A stretch of 64,000 nucleotides of DNA from an uncultured Collinsella sp. (lineage in GTDB: Bacteria; Actinomycetota; Coriobacteriia; Coriobacteriales; Coriobacteriaceae), in the NCBI GenBank assembly GCA_959020715.1, contig CAUESV010000001.1, positions 429,126-493,125 on the forward strand, given 5' to 3'. A program made the position numbers and the translations under genes. Below the pieces are notes generated by a model. That model saw only the letters and a list, made by a program, of their open reading frames with translations, had not been told where the DNA came from and made no database searches. Positions within the stretch are counted from its first letter, which is position 1, and each line of letters starts with the position of its first letter. Of this stretch, positions 43,202 through 51,666 are shown in pieces.

Positions 43202-44917
43202 CTATTGTGCCGAGCCCGCGACGGGCTCAAAATGCTTGTCCTTAACGGCCGCCGCCAAGCGATCTGCCAGATTGCGCACGCGCGGATCCAGGCGCGCGGC
43301 ACCCGGATTGACAAAGAAGCGGGCCGTGCAGTCCATGATGCGGCCGGTTATGACCAAGTCGTTGTCGCGCAGCGTGGCACCCGTGGCGGTAATGTCCACG
43401 ATGCGATCGGTCATGCCGACGATGGGGCCCAGCTCGATGTTACCGTGCAGCGAAACGATGTCGGCGTTCACGCCGCGCTCGGCATACCAGGCGCTCGCGA
43501 TGCGCGGGTACTTGGTTGCCACGCGAAGCGACCCGCGACGGGCATAGTTGCGCTCGGCCTGGCCAGCGCGCCACGCGGGCTCCGCCTCGATAAAGGTGCA
43601 CAGACCATAGCCCAGGTCGACCAGCTGCAGCAGGTTGAGGTCCGCCTCGATGAGCGAGTCCCAACCGCAGATGCCGCAATCGGCACCACCGCAGCCCACA
43701 AAGGCAGGCGCATCGCTGGGACGCACGATGACAAACTCGATATCGCCGACCGCGCCCTCGCCGGCACGCGTGTCGCGGCCGCGCACGATCAGGTGGCGGC
43801 CGGGGTCACGCAGCTCAGAGACGTCCAGGCCCGCGGCCTCGAGCACGTCGAGCGTGTCGGCCTTAAGCGAGCCCTTGGGCACGGCGATGCGCAGCGGGCC
43901 CTCGGCGCCACGGCCCGCGGCGTGATCGCCATCGGAAGCGGCGTCCTCGGCCGAGGTGCGCGCGGCCTCCAGGCGCTCGAGCGAAAAGGCGAAGCCCGCC
44001 GCCGACACCTCGATGCCGTCGCCAAATGCGCCGGTAAAGATGGAGTCGTAGCGTCCGCCCGAACCGACCGGATCGGGCAGGCCGCCGGCATAGGCCTTAA
44101 AGACCAGACCCGTGTAGTAATCAAACGAGTTCATGATGGAGAAGTCGAAGGACAGCACCTGGGCGTCCTCGGGTGCCAGGCCCTCAACCAGGGCACGCAG
44201 CTCGCGCGTCAGCGGAGCGACGATGCCGGCGGTCTCCAGCAGCGCATCCACGCGGTCGAGCACCTCGGCACCACCGTGCAACCGCGGCAGCTCGCTAATG
44301 GCGGCCTTGACGGCATCGGGCTCGGTGCTTGCCGCCACGCGGGCATCGAGGCCCACAAAGTCGTTGGCGTGCACGCAGCGCAGGGCCTCAGCGGCCAGCT
44401 CGCGATCCTCGCACGCCGCGAGCAGTTCCTTAAACGGACGCACGCTACCTGCGATAATGCGCGCATCGGGCAGTGCCAGCTTACGCACGGCCTCGGCCAC
44501 GAGCGAGACGATCTCGACATCGCCCGCAGTATCGCCCGCACCGATAAGCTCAAAGCCCAACTGTGTAAACTGGCGCGAACCACCGGCATTTCGCTGACAC
44601 TCACGAACCACCGGCGCCTCGTAGCGAAGGCGCAGGGGCAGGTCGGCAGCGTGCATGCGGGTCGAAACCAGGCGCACGATCGGCAACGTGTTGTCGGGAC
44701 GGACCACCAACAAGCGGCCGTCGTCGTCAAAAAGCTTGAACGGAGTATCCGCGATGCGGCCGCCTTCCTCGAGCGAACCCTTGTCCTCGAGCAACGGCGT
44801 CTCGACCGGAAGGTAATGATGCTCCCTAAAGCAGCCCTTCACCGTCAGCGCGATCTCCTCGCGCGCCTGAGCCTCCTCGGGCAATATGTCCCGGAATCCC
44901 CACGGTGTGGCCGTCAT
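43202..44917 (-). CDS. hisZ-hisG: Fused HisZ-HisG ATP phosphoribosyltransferase
   Basis: A 571-residue protein. Residues 1 to about 320 are a HisZ domain, which resembles class II aminoacyl-tRNA synthetase (TPWGFRDILPEEA, RPDNTLPIVRLVSTRM, RRYDSIF-like GGRYDSIFTGAF). A 20-residue acidic linker follows. Residues 342-571 are the short-form HisG catalytic domain (LRIAVPKGSLKADTLDVLEA, DRIVDITATGATLRDNDL). Short HisG normally needs separate HisZ in a hetero-octamer; here both are on one chain. It is the first enzyme and control point of the pathway. GAGGAGG precedes the ATG by eight bases. Confidence 0.92.
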   Translation of the reverse strand: MTATPWGFRDILPEEAQAREEIALTVKGCFREHHYLPVETPLLEDKGSLEEGGRIADTPFKLFDDDGRLLVVRPDNTLPIVRLVSTRMHAADLPLRLRYEAPVVRECQRNAGGSRQFTQLGFELIGAGDTAGDVEIVSLVAEAVRKLALPDARIIAGSVRPFKELLAACEDRELAAEALRCVHANDFVGLDARVAASTEPDAVKAAISELPRLHGGAEVLDRVDALLETAGIVAPLTRELRALVEGLAPEDAQVLSFDFSIMNSFDYYTGLVFKAYAGGLPDPVGSGGRYDSIFTGAFGDGIEVSAAGFAFSLERLEAARTSAEDAASDGDHAAGRGAEGPLRIAVPKGSLKADTLDVLEAAGLDVSELRDPGRHLIVRGRDTRAGEGAVGDIEFVIVRPSDAPAFVGCGGADCGICGWDSLIEADLNLLQLVDLGYGLCTFIEAEPAWRAGQAERNYARRGSLRVATKYPRIASAWYAERGVNADIVSLHGNIELGPIVGMTDRIVDITATGATLRDNDLVITGRIMDCTARFFVNPGAARLDPRVRNLADRLAAAVKDKHFEPVAGSAQ

Positions 44918-44954
44918 CTGGTGAGCCTCCTCATGCTGTATTTCATATAGAACG

Positions 44955-44978
44955 AAAAACCGGCATAGCTCCGCCGGT
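44955..44978 (-). terminator. Terminator-like hairpin in the his leader
   Basis: ACCGGC and GCCGGT arms, then TTTTT on the minus strand, about 40 bp before the hisZG start. It may be an attenuator of the his operon or a second terminator for the upstream deglycase gene. No histidine-rich leader peptide or T-box was seen. Confidence 0.6.
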
Positions 44979-45095
44979 CTTCTGGGTACTTTAGCATACT
45001 AGAGTGTTTGCGGGGAGAATTGTCGCTTGCGGCTCACAGCGTATTCATTTGGAAACATAGGGCAAGCGGTTAGCAGCAGTCTCTTGTCACAACGC

Positions 45096-45127
45096 AAAAA
45101 GGGCGCCCGCGCAATTGCGGACGCCCT
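45096..45127 (-). terminator. Terminator after the deglycase gene (downstream copy)
   Basis: GGGCGTCCGC and GCGGGCGCCC arms around AATTGC, then TTTTT on the minus strand. Confidence 0.85.
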
Positions 45128-45179
45128 TGTGCAGGGTCGAGATATCAACCAGCCAAGATATCGGACCCGTGACCAGCTC

Positions 45180-46241
45180 TTAGTAGTCGAACTGGTGGTA
45201 GTAGCGGCGGTACTTGAGGTTGTGCTTGGTGACCAGCTCGTAGTTGCGCGCGAGGCGGTCGGTGGTCAGCACGGACAGGATCCAGGGGGACACGATGACG
45301 CGGAAGTCGTCGTCCAGGCCCGGGATCGCGTACTCGGCGGTGTCGATGATGACGTAGTCCTCGTCGCCGGTCACGCCGCTGGTGAGGAAGGCGCGGACGC
45401 GCTCGTCGAGGGCGCGGCACTCGTCCTCTCCCATGAACAGGAACACCGGGACGCCGGGCTCGAGCAGCTCGAGCGTGCCGTGGAAGAAGTCGTGCGAGGT
45501 GATGTGGCGGATGCGCTTCCACTGCATCTCCTCGAGCAGGCACATGGAGTACAGGATGGTCTCGCCCCACAGCGCGCCCGAGCCGATGAACATGGTGTAG
45601 TCGGCCAGCGCGTACTTCCTGGCGAGCTCCTCGGCGCGCGGCTCGAAGCGCTTGCGGATGTCGAGCATGTCCTTCCAGACGTCCTTCGTCTGCTCGATGA
45701 ACAGGTCGAACTTGGGGAAGCAGCCGCGGCGGTTGAGCAGGCGCAGGCCGAAGCAGTCGGCGAGGTAGTAGCCCTTCTCGCAGCCGCCGGCGCCGTGGTC
45801 GGAGGCCATCATGACGCAGTTCTCGGCGCCCACGGCCTGGCCGATCTTGCCCTCGGGGTTGGTCATGGCGAAGACGCGCACGCCCATCTCCCTCATCTTG
45901 CCGACGGCCTCGAGCACCTCGGGGGTGGTGCCGGACTCGGAGGCGGTCAGCACGACGGACCTGTCGGTCATGCGCTTGTGGCCCATGACGTTCCACTCGG
46001 CGGCATGGATCAGGTAGACCTCGAGGTCGCGGTCGCCGAACTTGTTCATGAGGTACTCGAGCTGCATGAACTCGTCCCAGGTGCCGCCGACGCCCATCAG
46101 GAAGACGGCGTCGTAGCCCTCCTCGTGCACGCGGTCGGCCAGGGCGGTCATCCGCTTGCCGGCCTCGTAGACGTTCCTGCCGTCCTCGAGGTAGCCCTCC
46201 TGGTCGAAGTGCATGATCTCGATCTTCTCGGTCTCCTTCAT
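45180..46241 (-). CDS. frlB: FrlB-like fructosamine-6-phosphate deglycase (downstream copy)
   Basis: A 353-residue SIS-domain protein. MGVGGTWDEF, TASESGTTPEV and SHDFFHGTLELLEPGVPVFLF align with FrlB/GfrF enzymes, and the C-terminus YRRYYHQFDY is like that of FrlB. These split fructoselysine-6-phosphate or glucoselysine-6-phosphate into glucose-6-phosphate and lysine. The usual SGEFRHG is SHDFFHG here, so the exact substrate may differ. The coding sequence appears identical to the copy at 50329-51390. It has its own operator-promoter and GGAGG site. Confidence 0.8.
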   Translation of the reverse strand: MKETEKIEIMHFDQEGYLEDGRNVYEAGKRMTALADRVHEEGYDAVFLMGVGGTWDEFMQLEYLMNKFGDRDLEVYLIHAAEWNVMGHKRMTDRSVVLTASESGTTPEVLEAVGKMREMGVRVFAMTNPEGKIGQAVGAENCVMMASDHGAGGCEKGYYLADCFGLRLLNRRGCFPKFDLFIEQTKDVWKDMLDIRKRFEPRAEELARKYALADYTMFIGSGALWGETILYSMCLLEEMQWKRIRHITSHDFFHGTLELLEPGVPVFLFMGEDECRALDERVRAFLTSGVTGDEDYVIIDTAEYAIPGLDDDFRVIVSPWILSVLTTDRLARNYELVTKHNLKYRRYYHQFDY

Positions 46242-46291
46242 GTGTGTCCTCCCATCACATGTGCGCAATTCTATACATCGCGCTTCTTGCT

Positions 46292-46335
46292 GATACCAAT
46301 TATAGCCATACGATTGCTTGTTATTTAATACCAAT
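46292..46335 (-). promoter_or_regulatory. Operator pair and promoter of the downstream deglycase copy
   Basis: On the minus strand ATTGGTATT (46335-46327) and ATTGGTATC (46300-46292) lie 35 bp apart, with TATAAT (46304-46299) overlapping the proximal site. The same arrangement is found before EIIC and before the upstream deglycase copy. Confidence 0.65.
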
Positions 46336-46454
46336 CCAAACTCACGGAGATTTGCGGCGAACGGTCGGTTTCCTCGCCCGAGTGGTATTACAACGCCAAT
46401 AGTTGTCTATTTCGAGCGCTACTGCCAACGGGCTCCCCACAACTCGCCAGCTAT

Positions 46455-46496
46455 AAAAGCGTTGCGCCAGACCCGCCCAAGCGTTTCCGGCGCAAC
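46455..46496 (-). terminator. Terminator after the FrlC-like gene
   Basis: GTTGCGCC and GGCGCAAC arms, then GCTTTTAT on the minus strand. Confidence 0.65.
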
Positions 46497-46508
46497 CGCG
46501 CAGTTTAG

Positions 46509-47354
46509 TTATTCGGCTTCCATCTCCGCTGTCACACGGCGATACATCTCGATAACCTGAGTCGTCGCCTTGGACGGATCCTGATAGTAGCGGCCGTCAC
46601 ACGTCTCGGCCGAGACATAGCCCGTATAGCCGTGGCGCATGAGTGCCTCGAGGTCGGCACGCATATCACGCTCGCCGTCGCCCCAGGCAAGATGCGTCGT
46701 GCCGCCGCCCACATCTACAAAGTGGGTGTGAACGATCCTGTCGCCCAAAACCTCAAAGTAGCCGTCGATCGTGTCGCCGGCAACTTCCATGGCGCCAAAG
46801 TCAATACAAGCCTTCAGGTTGGGGCGATCGACCGCCTCGAGGATGCGCGCCACATCCTGTGCGGTGTTGACCAGCACGGACTCCGACGGCTGCAGCGCCT
46901 CGAGCGCGACGCGAATACCGCGCGTGTCGGCGTAGTCGCACACCGAGCGCAGCATGGCAACGCTGCGGGCCCAGGCGTCCTCAGCCGGCTCGTCCAGATA
47001 GGCCCAACCACTCGTCACCAGAATCTGCGGCGCGCCCAACTCAACGGCTACATCGATCACATTCTTAAAGTACGAGAGGATGCGTTTTTGGCCCGCCTCG
47101 CCGCGCACCGCGACGTTCCACGGCTTGGGGTTGTTCTGCTCGGGGCACACGCACACGATCTTGATACCGTACTGGGCGGCAAGATCGCGAATCTTATCCA
47201 CCGAATCGTGCTCGTGGCAATCCACATACAGGTGCATCGAGCCGGTCCACAGCTCGATATTGCGATAGCCGGCCTCACCTGCAGCCTTAAAAAACGTCTC
47301 GATGCTGTAGTAGCGATGGTTGATGTTCATGAGCGAAAGCTCGGGTACGACCAT
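46509..47354 (-). CDS. FrlC-like sugar isomerase/epimerase (TIM barrel)
   Basis: A 281-residue AP-endonuclease-2-type barrel. Typical metal-site segments are VALEALQPSES, CIDFGAMEV, HTHFVDVGGG and SAETCDGRYY. The layout resembles FrlC, which interconverts psicoselysine and fructoselysine, and the deglycase context supports a similar role. The start ATG 47354 has GGGGAGG upstream. Confidence 0.78.
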   Translation of the reverse strand: MVVPELSLMNINHRYYSIETFFKAAGEAGYRNIELWTGSMHLYVDCHEHDSVDKIRDLAAQYGIKIVCVCPEQNNPKPWNVAVRGEAGQKRILSYFKNVIDVAVELGAPQILVTSGWAYLDEPAEDAWARSVAMLRSVCDYADTRGIRVALEALQPSESVLVNTAQDVARILEAVDRPNLKACIDFGAMEVAGDTIDGYFEVLGDRIVHTHFVDVGGGTTHLAWGDGERDMRADLEALMRHGYTGYVSAETCDGRYYQDPSKATTQVIEMYRRVTAEMEAE

Positions 47355-47465
47355 AGCCCTCCCCTTTCGTACGGAGTTTTAAAAAACAGGGGGCCGCCGC
47401 AGATGCGACAAGCCCCCAAAGATCGACGCAACCGTTAGACGCGATGGAAGCGCGATTCGAACATA

Positions 47466-48290
47466 TTAGGCAAGCACGCCAAAGTAAGCGCCGATGATGC
47501 CCACGACCATGGTGCAGAGGATCAGGACCATCGGGTTGATCTTCTTGGAGAGCAGCCAGTAGTAGAGCCAGAAGGCGGCCATGCCGAGCATACCGGGCAT
47601 GATGCCGTCCAGGATGTCCTGGAGAGTCTGGGCGGAGTCGCCCTGACCGATGGCGACGGGCAGCGAAGCCCAGAACATGTCCTTGCTCATGGCGCCGACG
47701 ACCATGACGCCGACGATGCCGACGCAGGCCATGATCTTTTGCATCAGGCCGGTCTTCTGAGCCTCGTCGAGGAAGCCAATGCCCAGCTCATAACCCTTGA
47801 TAGCGCCAAAGATACGAATCAGGAACGCCGGGATGTTGTAGATGAGCAGGAAGGCGATGGGGCCAAAGACGTTGCCGGCCTGGCACAGGCTGATGCCCAC
47901 GGCAGCGGCGACGACGCGCAGGGTGGACAGGAAGAAGGAGTCACCCAGGCCGGAAAGCGGACCCATGAGGGCGGCCTTGATGTCGTTGACGCTCTCGGGC
48001 TCAACCTCACCACGAGCGACCTTTTCTTCCATGGCCATCGCGATGCCGCCCACGAAGGGAGCGAGCTGCGGGGTGATGTTGAAGAATGCGCTGTGACGAT
48101 GCAGGGCCTCGGCGTAATCGTCGGGACGGCCGGCATAGATCTTCTTGAGCATGTTGGCGACCATCAGGCAGAAGGCAATGTTCATCTGCTTGTAGTAGGT
48201 CCAGGAGAATTCCATGCCCAGGGCGCCGGTGTTCACGGCGCTCTTAATGAGGTCGGAGCGAGTAATCTGGTTCTCGGAATTAGAAGTCAT
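47466..48290 (-). CDS. PTS mannose-family EIID
   Basis: A 274-residue EIID: an N-terminal soluble part with FNITPQLAPFVGGIAMAMEE, then GPLSGLGDSFFLSTLRVV and several membrane helices at the C-terminus. With EIIC it forms the membrane channel. ATG 48290 is used; it overlaps the end of the EIIC gene. Confidence 0.92.
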   Translation of the reverse strand: MTSNSENQITRSDLIKSAVNTGALGMEFSWTYYKQMNIAFCLMVANMLKKIYAGRPDDYAEALHRHSAFFNITPQLAPFVGGIAMAMEEKVARGEVEPESVNDIKAALMGPLSGLGDSFFLSTLRVVAAAVGISLCQAGNVFGPIAFLLIYNIPAFLIRIFGAIKGYELGIGFLDEAQKTGLMQKIMACVGIVGVMVVGAMSKDMFWASLPVAIGQGDSAQTLQDILDGIMPGMLGMAAFWLYYWLLSKKINPMVLILCTMVVGIIGAYFGVLA

Positions 48291-49053
48291 CGTCCTCATC
48301 CCCTTCCACAGAAAGCTGGGGCTGGGCGCCACCAAGGCCCAGCAGGTCGTACTTGTCGATGCCGATGATGATTGCGATCAGAGCGACGCCGAGGACGGGC
48401 ACGTTGGCATAGGAGCACAGCAGGAAGCCCAGGAAGTAGAACGGCACGAGCTGCTTGGTAAGCACCAGACGGCCGAGCATGGCGAAGCCCATGGCAGGCA
48501 GGATGTTGGCTGCGACGCCAAAGCCATCGAGGACGAACGTCGGGATGAAGTCGAGCAGGCCCTGAACAGCGTCGGCACCCAGATAGAAGGAGACCGAGCA
48601 CAGGATAAAGGCCAGGACGACAATCACGAGACCGATAATCCAGTGCATAGCGTAGATACCCTTGAGGTTACCCTTGCTGGCAAAGACGTCGGCACGGTCG
48701 ACCAGAAGGGGCATACCGGCGTTGACGACGTTCTTAATGGCCAGGCACAGAGTGGCGATGGGCATCGCGAGCGCGATAGCGGCCTCGGTGCTCTGACCCA
48801 GCTGAATAGCGAAGGCGCAGGCGAGCACACCGCCAATACACTCATCGGGCGGCACGTAAGCGCCGATGGAGATTGAACCCATGAAGAGCAGCTCGAGGCT
48901 CGCACCGATGGCGAGGCCGGACTGCAGGTCCCCGAGGACTATGCCGACGAGCGGGCACAGAACGATCGGGCGGAACGCATAGAGCGTACCGAGCTGATAA
49001 TCGAGCTTACCGAAGGCAGCGATAAGTCCGATGAGGATCGCTTGAACAAGCAT
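48280..49053 (-). CDS. PTS mannose-family EIIC
   Basis: A 257-residue membrane protein with 6-7 hydrophobic segments and the family blocks LVGIVLGDLQSGLAIGASLELLFMG and DECIGG; it ends in an acidic cytoplasmic tail. It has its own promoter with the paired operator motif (49193-49234), although EIIA and EIIB lie upstream on the same strand. Confidence 0.93.
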   Translation of the reverse strand: MLVQAILIGLIAAFGKLDYQLGTLYAFRPIVLCPLVGIVLGDLQSGLAIGASLELLFMGSISIGAYVPPDECIGGVLACAFAIQLGQSTEAAIALAMPIATLCLAIKNVVNAGMPLLVDRADVFASKGNLKGIYAMHWIIGLVIVVLAFILCSVSFYLGADAVQGLLDFIPTFVLDGFGVAANILPAMGFAMLGRLVLTKQLVPFYFLGFLLCSYANVPVLGVALIAIIIGIDKYDLLGLGGAQPQLSVEGDEDDDF

Positions 49054-49192
49054 TGTTCCTCCCTTTGATCCCTCTTGGATCCGCGCGGCGATTCCCGACT
49101 TGTCAGCGCGCCCTTTTCCATGCCGACAATCGCCCAGACAGATCCAGCTTGTACCGGTGTGCTGTTAACACCTAAACCGGTGCAAATGATTT

Positions 49193-49234
49193 GATACCAA
49201 TTATATAGTCATGCGAAAACTATTTAATACCAAT
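49193..49234 (-). promoter_or_regulatory. Operator pair and promoter of EIIC
   Basis: ATTGGTATT (49234-49226) and ATTGGTATC (49201-49193) on the minus strand, 33 bp apart, with TATAAT (49205-49200) overlapping the proximal site. Confidence 0.65.
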
Positions 49235-49313
49235 CGCTCAACGGGCGTGTACTCCCGGTGAACGGTAGATGGGGGTAACGGGTAAAGCGTTTATCCGGTA
49301 CGCCCACGAATAG

Positions 49314-49336
49314 GGGCGGCGCCGTGCGCGCCGCCC
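49314..49336 (-). terminator. Strong stem-loop after EIIB
   Basis: GGGCGGCG and CGCCGCCC arms, 12 bases after the EIIB stop, with no T-tract. It may limit readthrough or protect the upstream mRNA. Confidence 0.5.
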
Positions 49337-49347
49337 GTGGTTCCCAA

Positions 49348-49830
49348 TTAGAGGGCGCTTAGGGCATCGACCTTGGGGTCGTCGGCCAGAGCGCGAATCT
49401 CGACCTCGACACCGCGGCCGACGAGCTCGCGAATGTCCTCTTCCTCGGCAGCAGTCACAAAGATCTGGCGGGAGATCTTACGGGCATCGGGACGCTGCTC
49501 GTCCTTGGACTTGGTGTTGCCCAGGTTGATGGAGGTGATCTGCGGGCAGCCGTCGACAAGCTGCTTGGCCTCGGCGATGCTGGCGACGCAGATGATCATC
49601 TTGTACTTATCGGTAACACCGGAGTTGATGGCCTCGATGGCGTGCTCCATGTCCTTGATGACGAGCTTGACGTTGGCCGGCTTTCCCATCTTGAGCGTAG
49701 TCTTCCAGACGGGATCGTTGGCAACCTTGTCGCCAACGCAGAAGATGCAGTCGGAGCCCAAGCCCTGGACCCAAGAGACGGCCACCTGGCCATGAAGCAG
49801 ACGATGGTCGACGCGAAGCAGTTGAATCAT
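49348..49830 (-). CDS. PTS mannose-family EIIB
   Basis: A 160-residue EIIB. VDHRLLHGQVAVSWV carries the phosphorylated histidine (His14 region). It passes phosphate from EIIA to the incoming sugar. GGGGG precedes the ATG. Confidence 0.93.
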   Translation of the reverse strand: MIQLLRVDHRLLHGQVAVSWVQGLGSDCIFCVGDKVANDPVWKTTLKMGKPANVKLVIKDMEHAIEAINSGVTDKYKMIICVASIAEAKQLVDGCPQITSINLGNTKSKDEQRPDARKISRQIFVTAAEEEDIRELVGRGVEVEIRALADDPKVDALSAL

Positions 49831-49887
49831 GATTGACCCCCAAAGGTCTCATGCCGGAAACCCGGCCCCATTAATAGCAGGCGGTGA

Positions 49888-50307
49888 CTAGAACTCTTCC
49901 TCGTCATCCGCATCGGTCAGCAGGTCGTTGACAAACTTGACGCGCGTGTCGTCAGCCGCGAGGATCTCGCGGATAACCTGATCGGCGGGAGCCTCCTGGT
50001 CCGAAAAGAGCAGCTGGATCAGCAGCGGCAGATTCATGTTGGCAACCAGGTAGGTGTTGGGGCGCGTCTGGACGATCTTGGTGAACTCGTTGTTGACGCT
50101 GCCGCCAAACAGGTCGGTGCACACGATTACGTCGTCGGCGGGGTCGAAGGTCGCCAGGAGCTTGGCGGCCTCCTCGGCGACGTCGGTGCGGCCGTCGACA
50201 AACATCGACAGGTCGTGGACGTTATCGCGCGCGCCCGAGAGCAGCTCGGTGCTCTCTTTGATGCCGGTCGCAAAATGCGCGTGGCTGGCAAAGATGTATT
50301 GCCTCAT
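49888..50307 (-). CDS. PTS mannose-family EIIA
   Basis: A 139-residue EIIA. FASHAHFATG holds the active histidine near the N-terminus, and VCTDLFGGSVNNE is typical of the family. The C-terminus is very acidic. ATG 50307 follows GGGGGAA; an upstream in-frame ATG lies almost at the deglycase stop codon. It begins 21 bp after the upstream deglycase copy. Confidence 0.92.
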   Translation of the reverse strand: MRQYIFASHAHFATGIKESTELLSGARDNVHDLSMFVDGRTDVAEEAAKLLATFDPADDVIVCTDLFGGSVNNEFTKIVQTRPNTYLVANMNLPLLIQLLFSDQEAPADQVIREILAADDTRVKFVNDLLTDADDEEEF

Positions 50308-50328
50308 TGCGGTTTCCCCCAAATGGAA

Positions 50329-51390
50329 TTAGTAGTCGAACTGGTGGTAGTAGCGGCGGTACTTGAGGTTGTGCTTGGTGACCAGCTCGTAGTTGCGCGC
50401 GAGGCGGTCGGTGGTCAGCACGGACAGGATCCAGGGGGACACGATGACGCGGAAGTCGTCGTCCAGGCCCGGGATCGCGTACTCGGCGGTGTCGATGATG
50501 ACGTAGTCCTCGTCGCCGGTCACGCCGCTGGTGAGGAAGGCGCGGACGCGCTCGTCGAGGGCGCGGCACTCGTCCTCTCCCATGAACAGGAACACCGGGA
50601 CGCCGGGCTCGAGCAGCTCGAGCGTGCCGTGGAAGAAGTCGTGCGAGGTGATGTGGCGGATGCGCTTCCACTGCATCTCCTCGAGCAGGCACATGGAGTA
50701 CAGGATGGTCTCGCCCCACAGCGCGCCCGAGCCGATGAACATGGTGTAGTCGGCCAGCGCGTACTTCCTGGCGAGCTCCTCGGCGCGCGGCTCGAAGCGC
50801 TTGCGGATGTCGAGCATGTCCTTCCAGACGTCCTTCGTCTGCTCGATGAACAGGTCGAACTTGGGGAAGCAGCCGCGGCGGTTGAGCAGGCGCAGGCCGA
50901 AGCAGTCGGCGAGGTAGTAGCCCTTCTCGCAGCCGCCGGCGCCGTGGTCGGAGGCCATCATGACGCAGTTCTCGGCGCCCACGGCCTGGCCGATCTTGCC
51001 CTCGGGGTTGGTCATGGCGAAGACGCGCACGCCCATCTCCCTCATCTTGCCGACGGCCTCGAGCACCTCGGGGGTGGTGCCGGACTCGGAGGCGGTCAGC
51101 ACGACGGACCTGTCGGTCATGCGCTTGTGGCCCATGACGTTCCACTCGGCGGCATGGATCAGGTAGACCTCGAGGTCGCGGTCGCCGAACTTGTTCATGA
51201 GGTACTCGAGCTGCATGAACTCGTCCCAGGTGCCGCCGACGCCCATCAGGAAGACGGCGTCGTAGCCCTCCTCGTGCACGCGGTCGGCCAGGGCGGTCAT
51301 CCGCTTGCCGGCCTCGTAGACGTTCCTGCCGTCCTCGAGGTAGCCCTCCTGGTCGAAGTGCATGATCTCGATCTTCTCGGTCTCCTTCAT
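50329..51390 (-). CDS. frlB: FrlB-like fructosamine-6-phosphate deglycase (upstream copy)
   Basis: Same 353-residue SIS-domain protein as at 45180-46241; I found no base difference over the 1,062-bp coding region. The flanks differ from the first base outside the start and stop codons: this copy has AAAGGAG before ATG 51390. It is the first gene of the PTS operon and precedes EIIA. Two copies may raise the enzyme dose or ensure expression from two differently timed promoters. Confidence 0.8.
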   Translation of the reverse strand: MKETEKIEIMHFDQEGYLEDGRNVYEAGKRMTALADRVHEEGYDAVFLMGVGGTWDEFMQLEYLMNKFGDRDLEVYLIHAAEWNVMGHKRMTDRSVVLTASESGTTPEVLEAVGKMREMGVRVFAMTNPEGKIGQAVGAENCVMMASDHGAGGCEKGYYLADCFGLRLLNRRGCFPKFDLFIEQTKDVWKDMLDIRKRFEPRAEELARKYALADYTMFIGSGALWGETILYSMCLLEEMQWKRIRHITSHDFFHGTLELLEPGVPVFLFMGEDECRALDERVRAFLTSGVTGDEDYVIIDTAEYAIPGLDDDFRVIVSPWILSVLTTDRLARNYELVTKHNLKYRRYYHQFDY

Positions 51391-51508
51391 TCCCGCTCCT
51401 TTCACGAGCAGTTTGAATTGTCGCACGGAATGGACAGGCTTGCCGCCCCGTCTCGCCGCTTAACCTTGTGGACATCTTGGCCCCAAGCTCAACAATTCAA
51501 AGGTTCTT

Positions 51509-51551
51509 AATACCAGTGAACGATTACAGGTTAGCCGTTTTTAATACCGAT
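51509..51551 (-). promoter_or_regulatory. Operator pair and promoter of the PTS operon
   Basis: On the minus strand ATCGGTATT (51551-51543) and ACTGGTATT (51517-51509), 34 bp apart, with TGTAAT between them as a -10 candidate. A diverged version of the motif found before EIIC and the other deglycase copy. Confidence 0.55.
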
Positions 51552-51624
51552 TTTTTGATTTCATCCTCCCCTCTCGGTAGACGGTCAGTTTTTGCCGTTC
51601 ATCGGTCATGCGACACATGTCCGT

Positions 51625-51660
51625 AAAAAAATGAGCACCCCGCCGTGCACGAGGATGCTC
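51625..51660 (-). terminator. Terminator after the GntR pair
   Basis: GAGCATCC and GGGGTGCTC arms, followed by ATTTTTTT on the minus strand. Confidence 0.8.
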
Positions 51661-51666
51661 TAGACG

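Noticed and set aside
41636..44950. Plus-strand reading frame of 1,104 codons across the his genes
   Set aside because: It is antisense to hisD and hisZG, which have full family motifs. High G+C codon bias keeps the opposite frame open.
44918..45095. T-box or His leader peptide before hisZG
   Set aside because: No T-box consensus and no cluster of His codons in an open frame.
45145..45996. Arg/His-rich frames overlapping both deglycase genes
   Set aside because: They are shifted-frame shadows of a very G+C-rich gene and have low-complexity composition.
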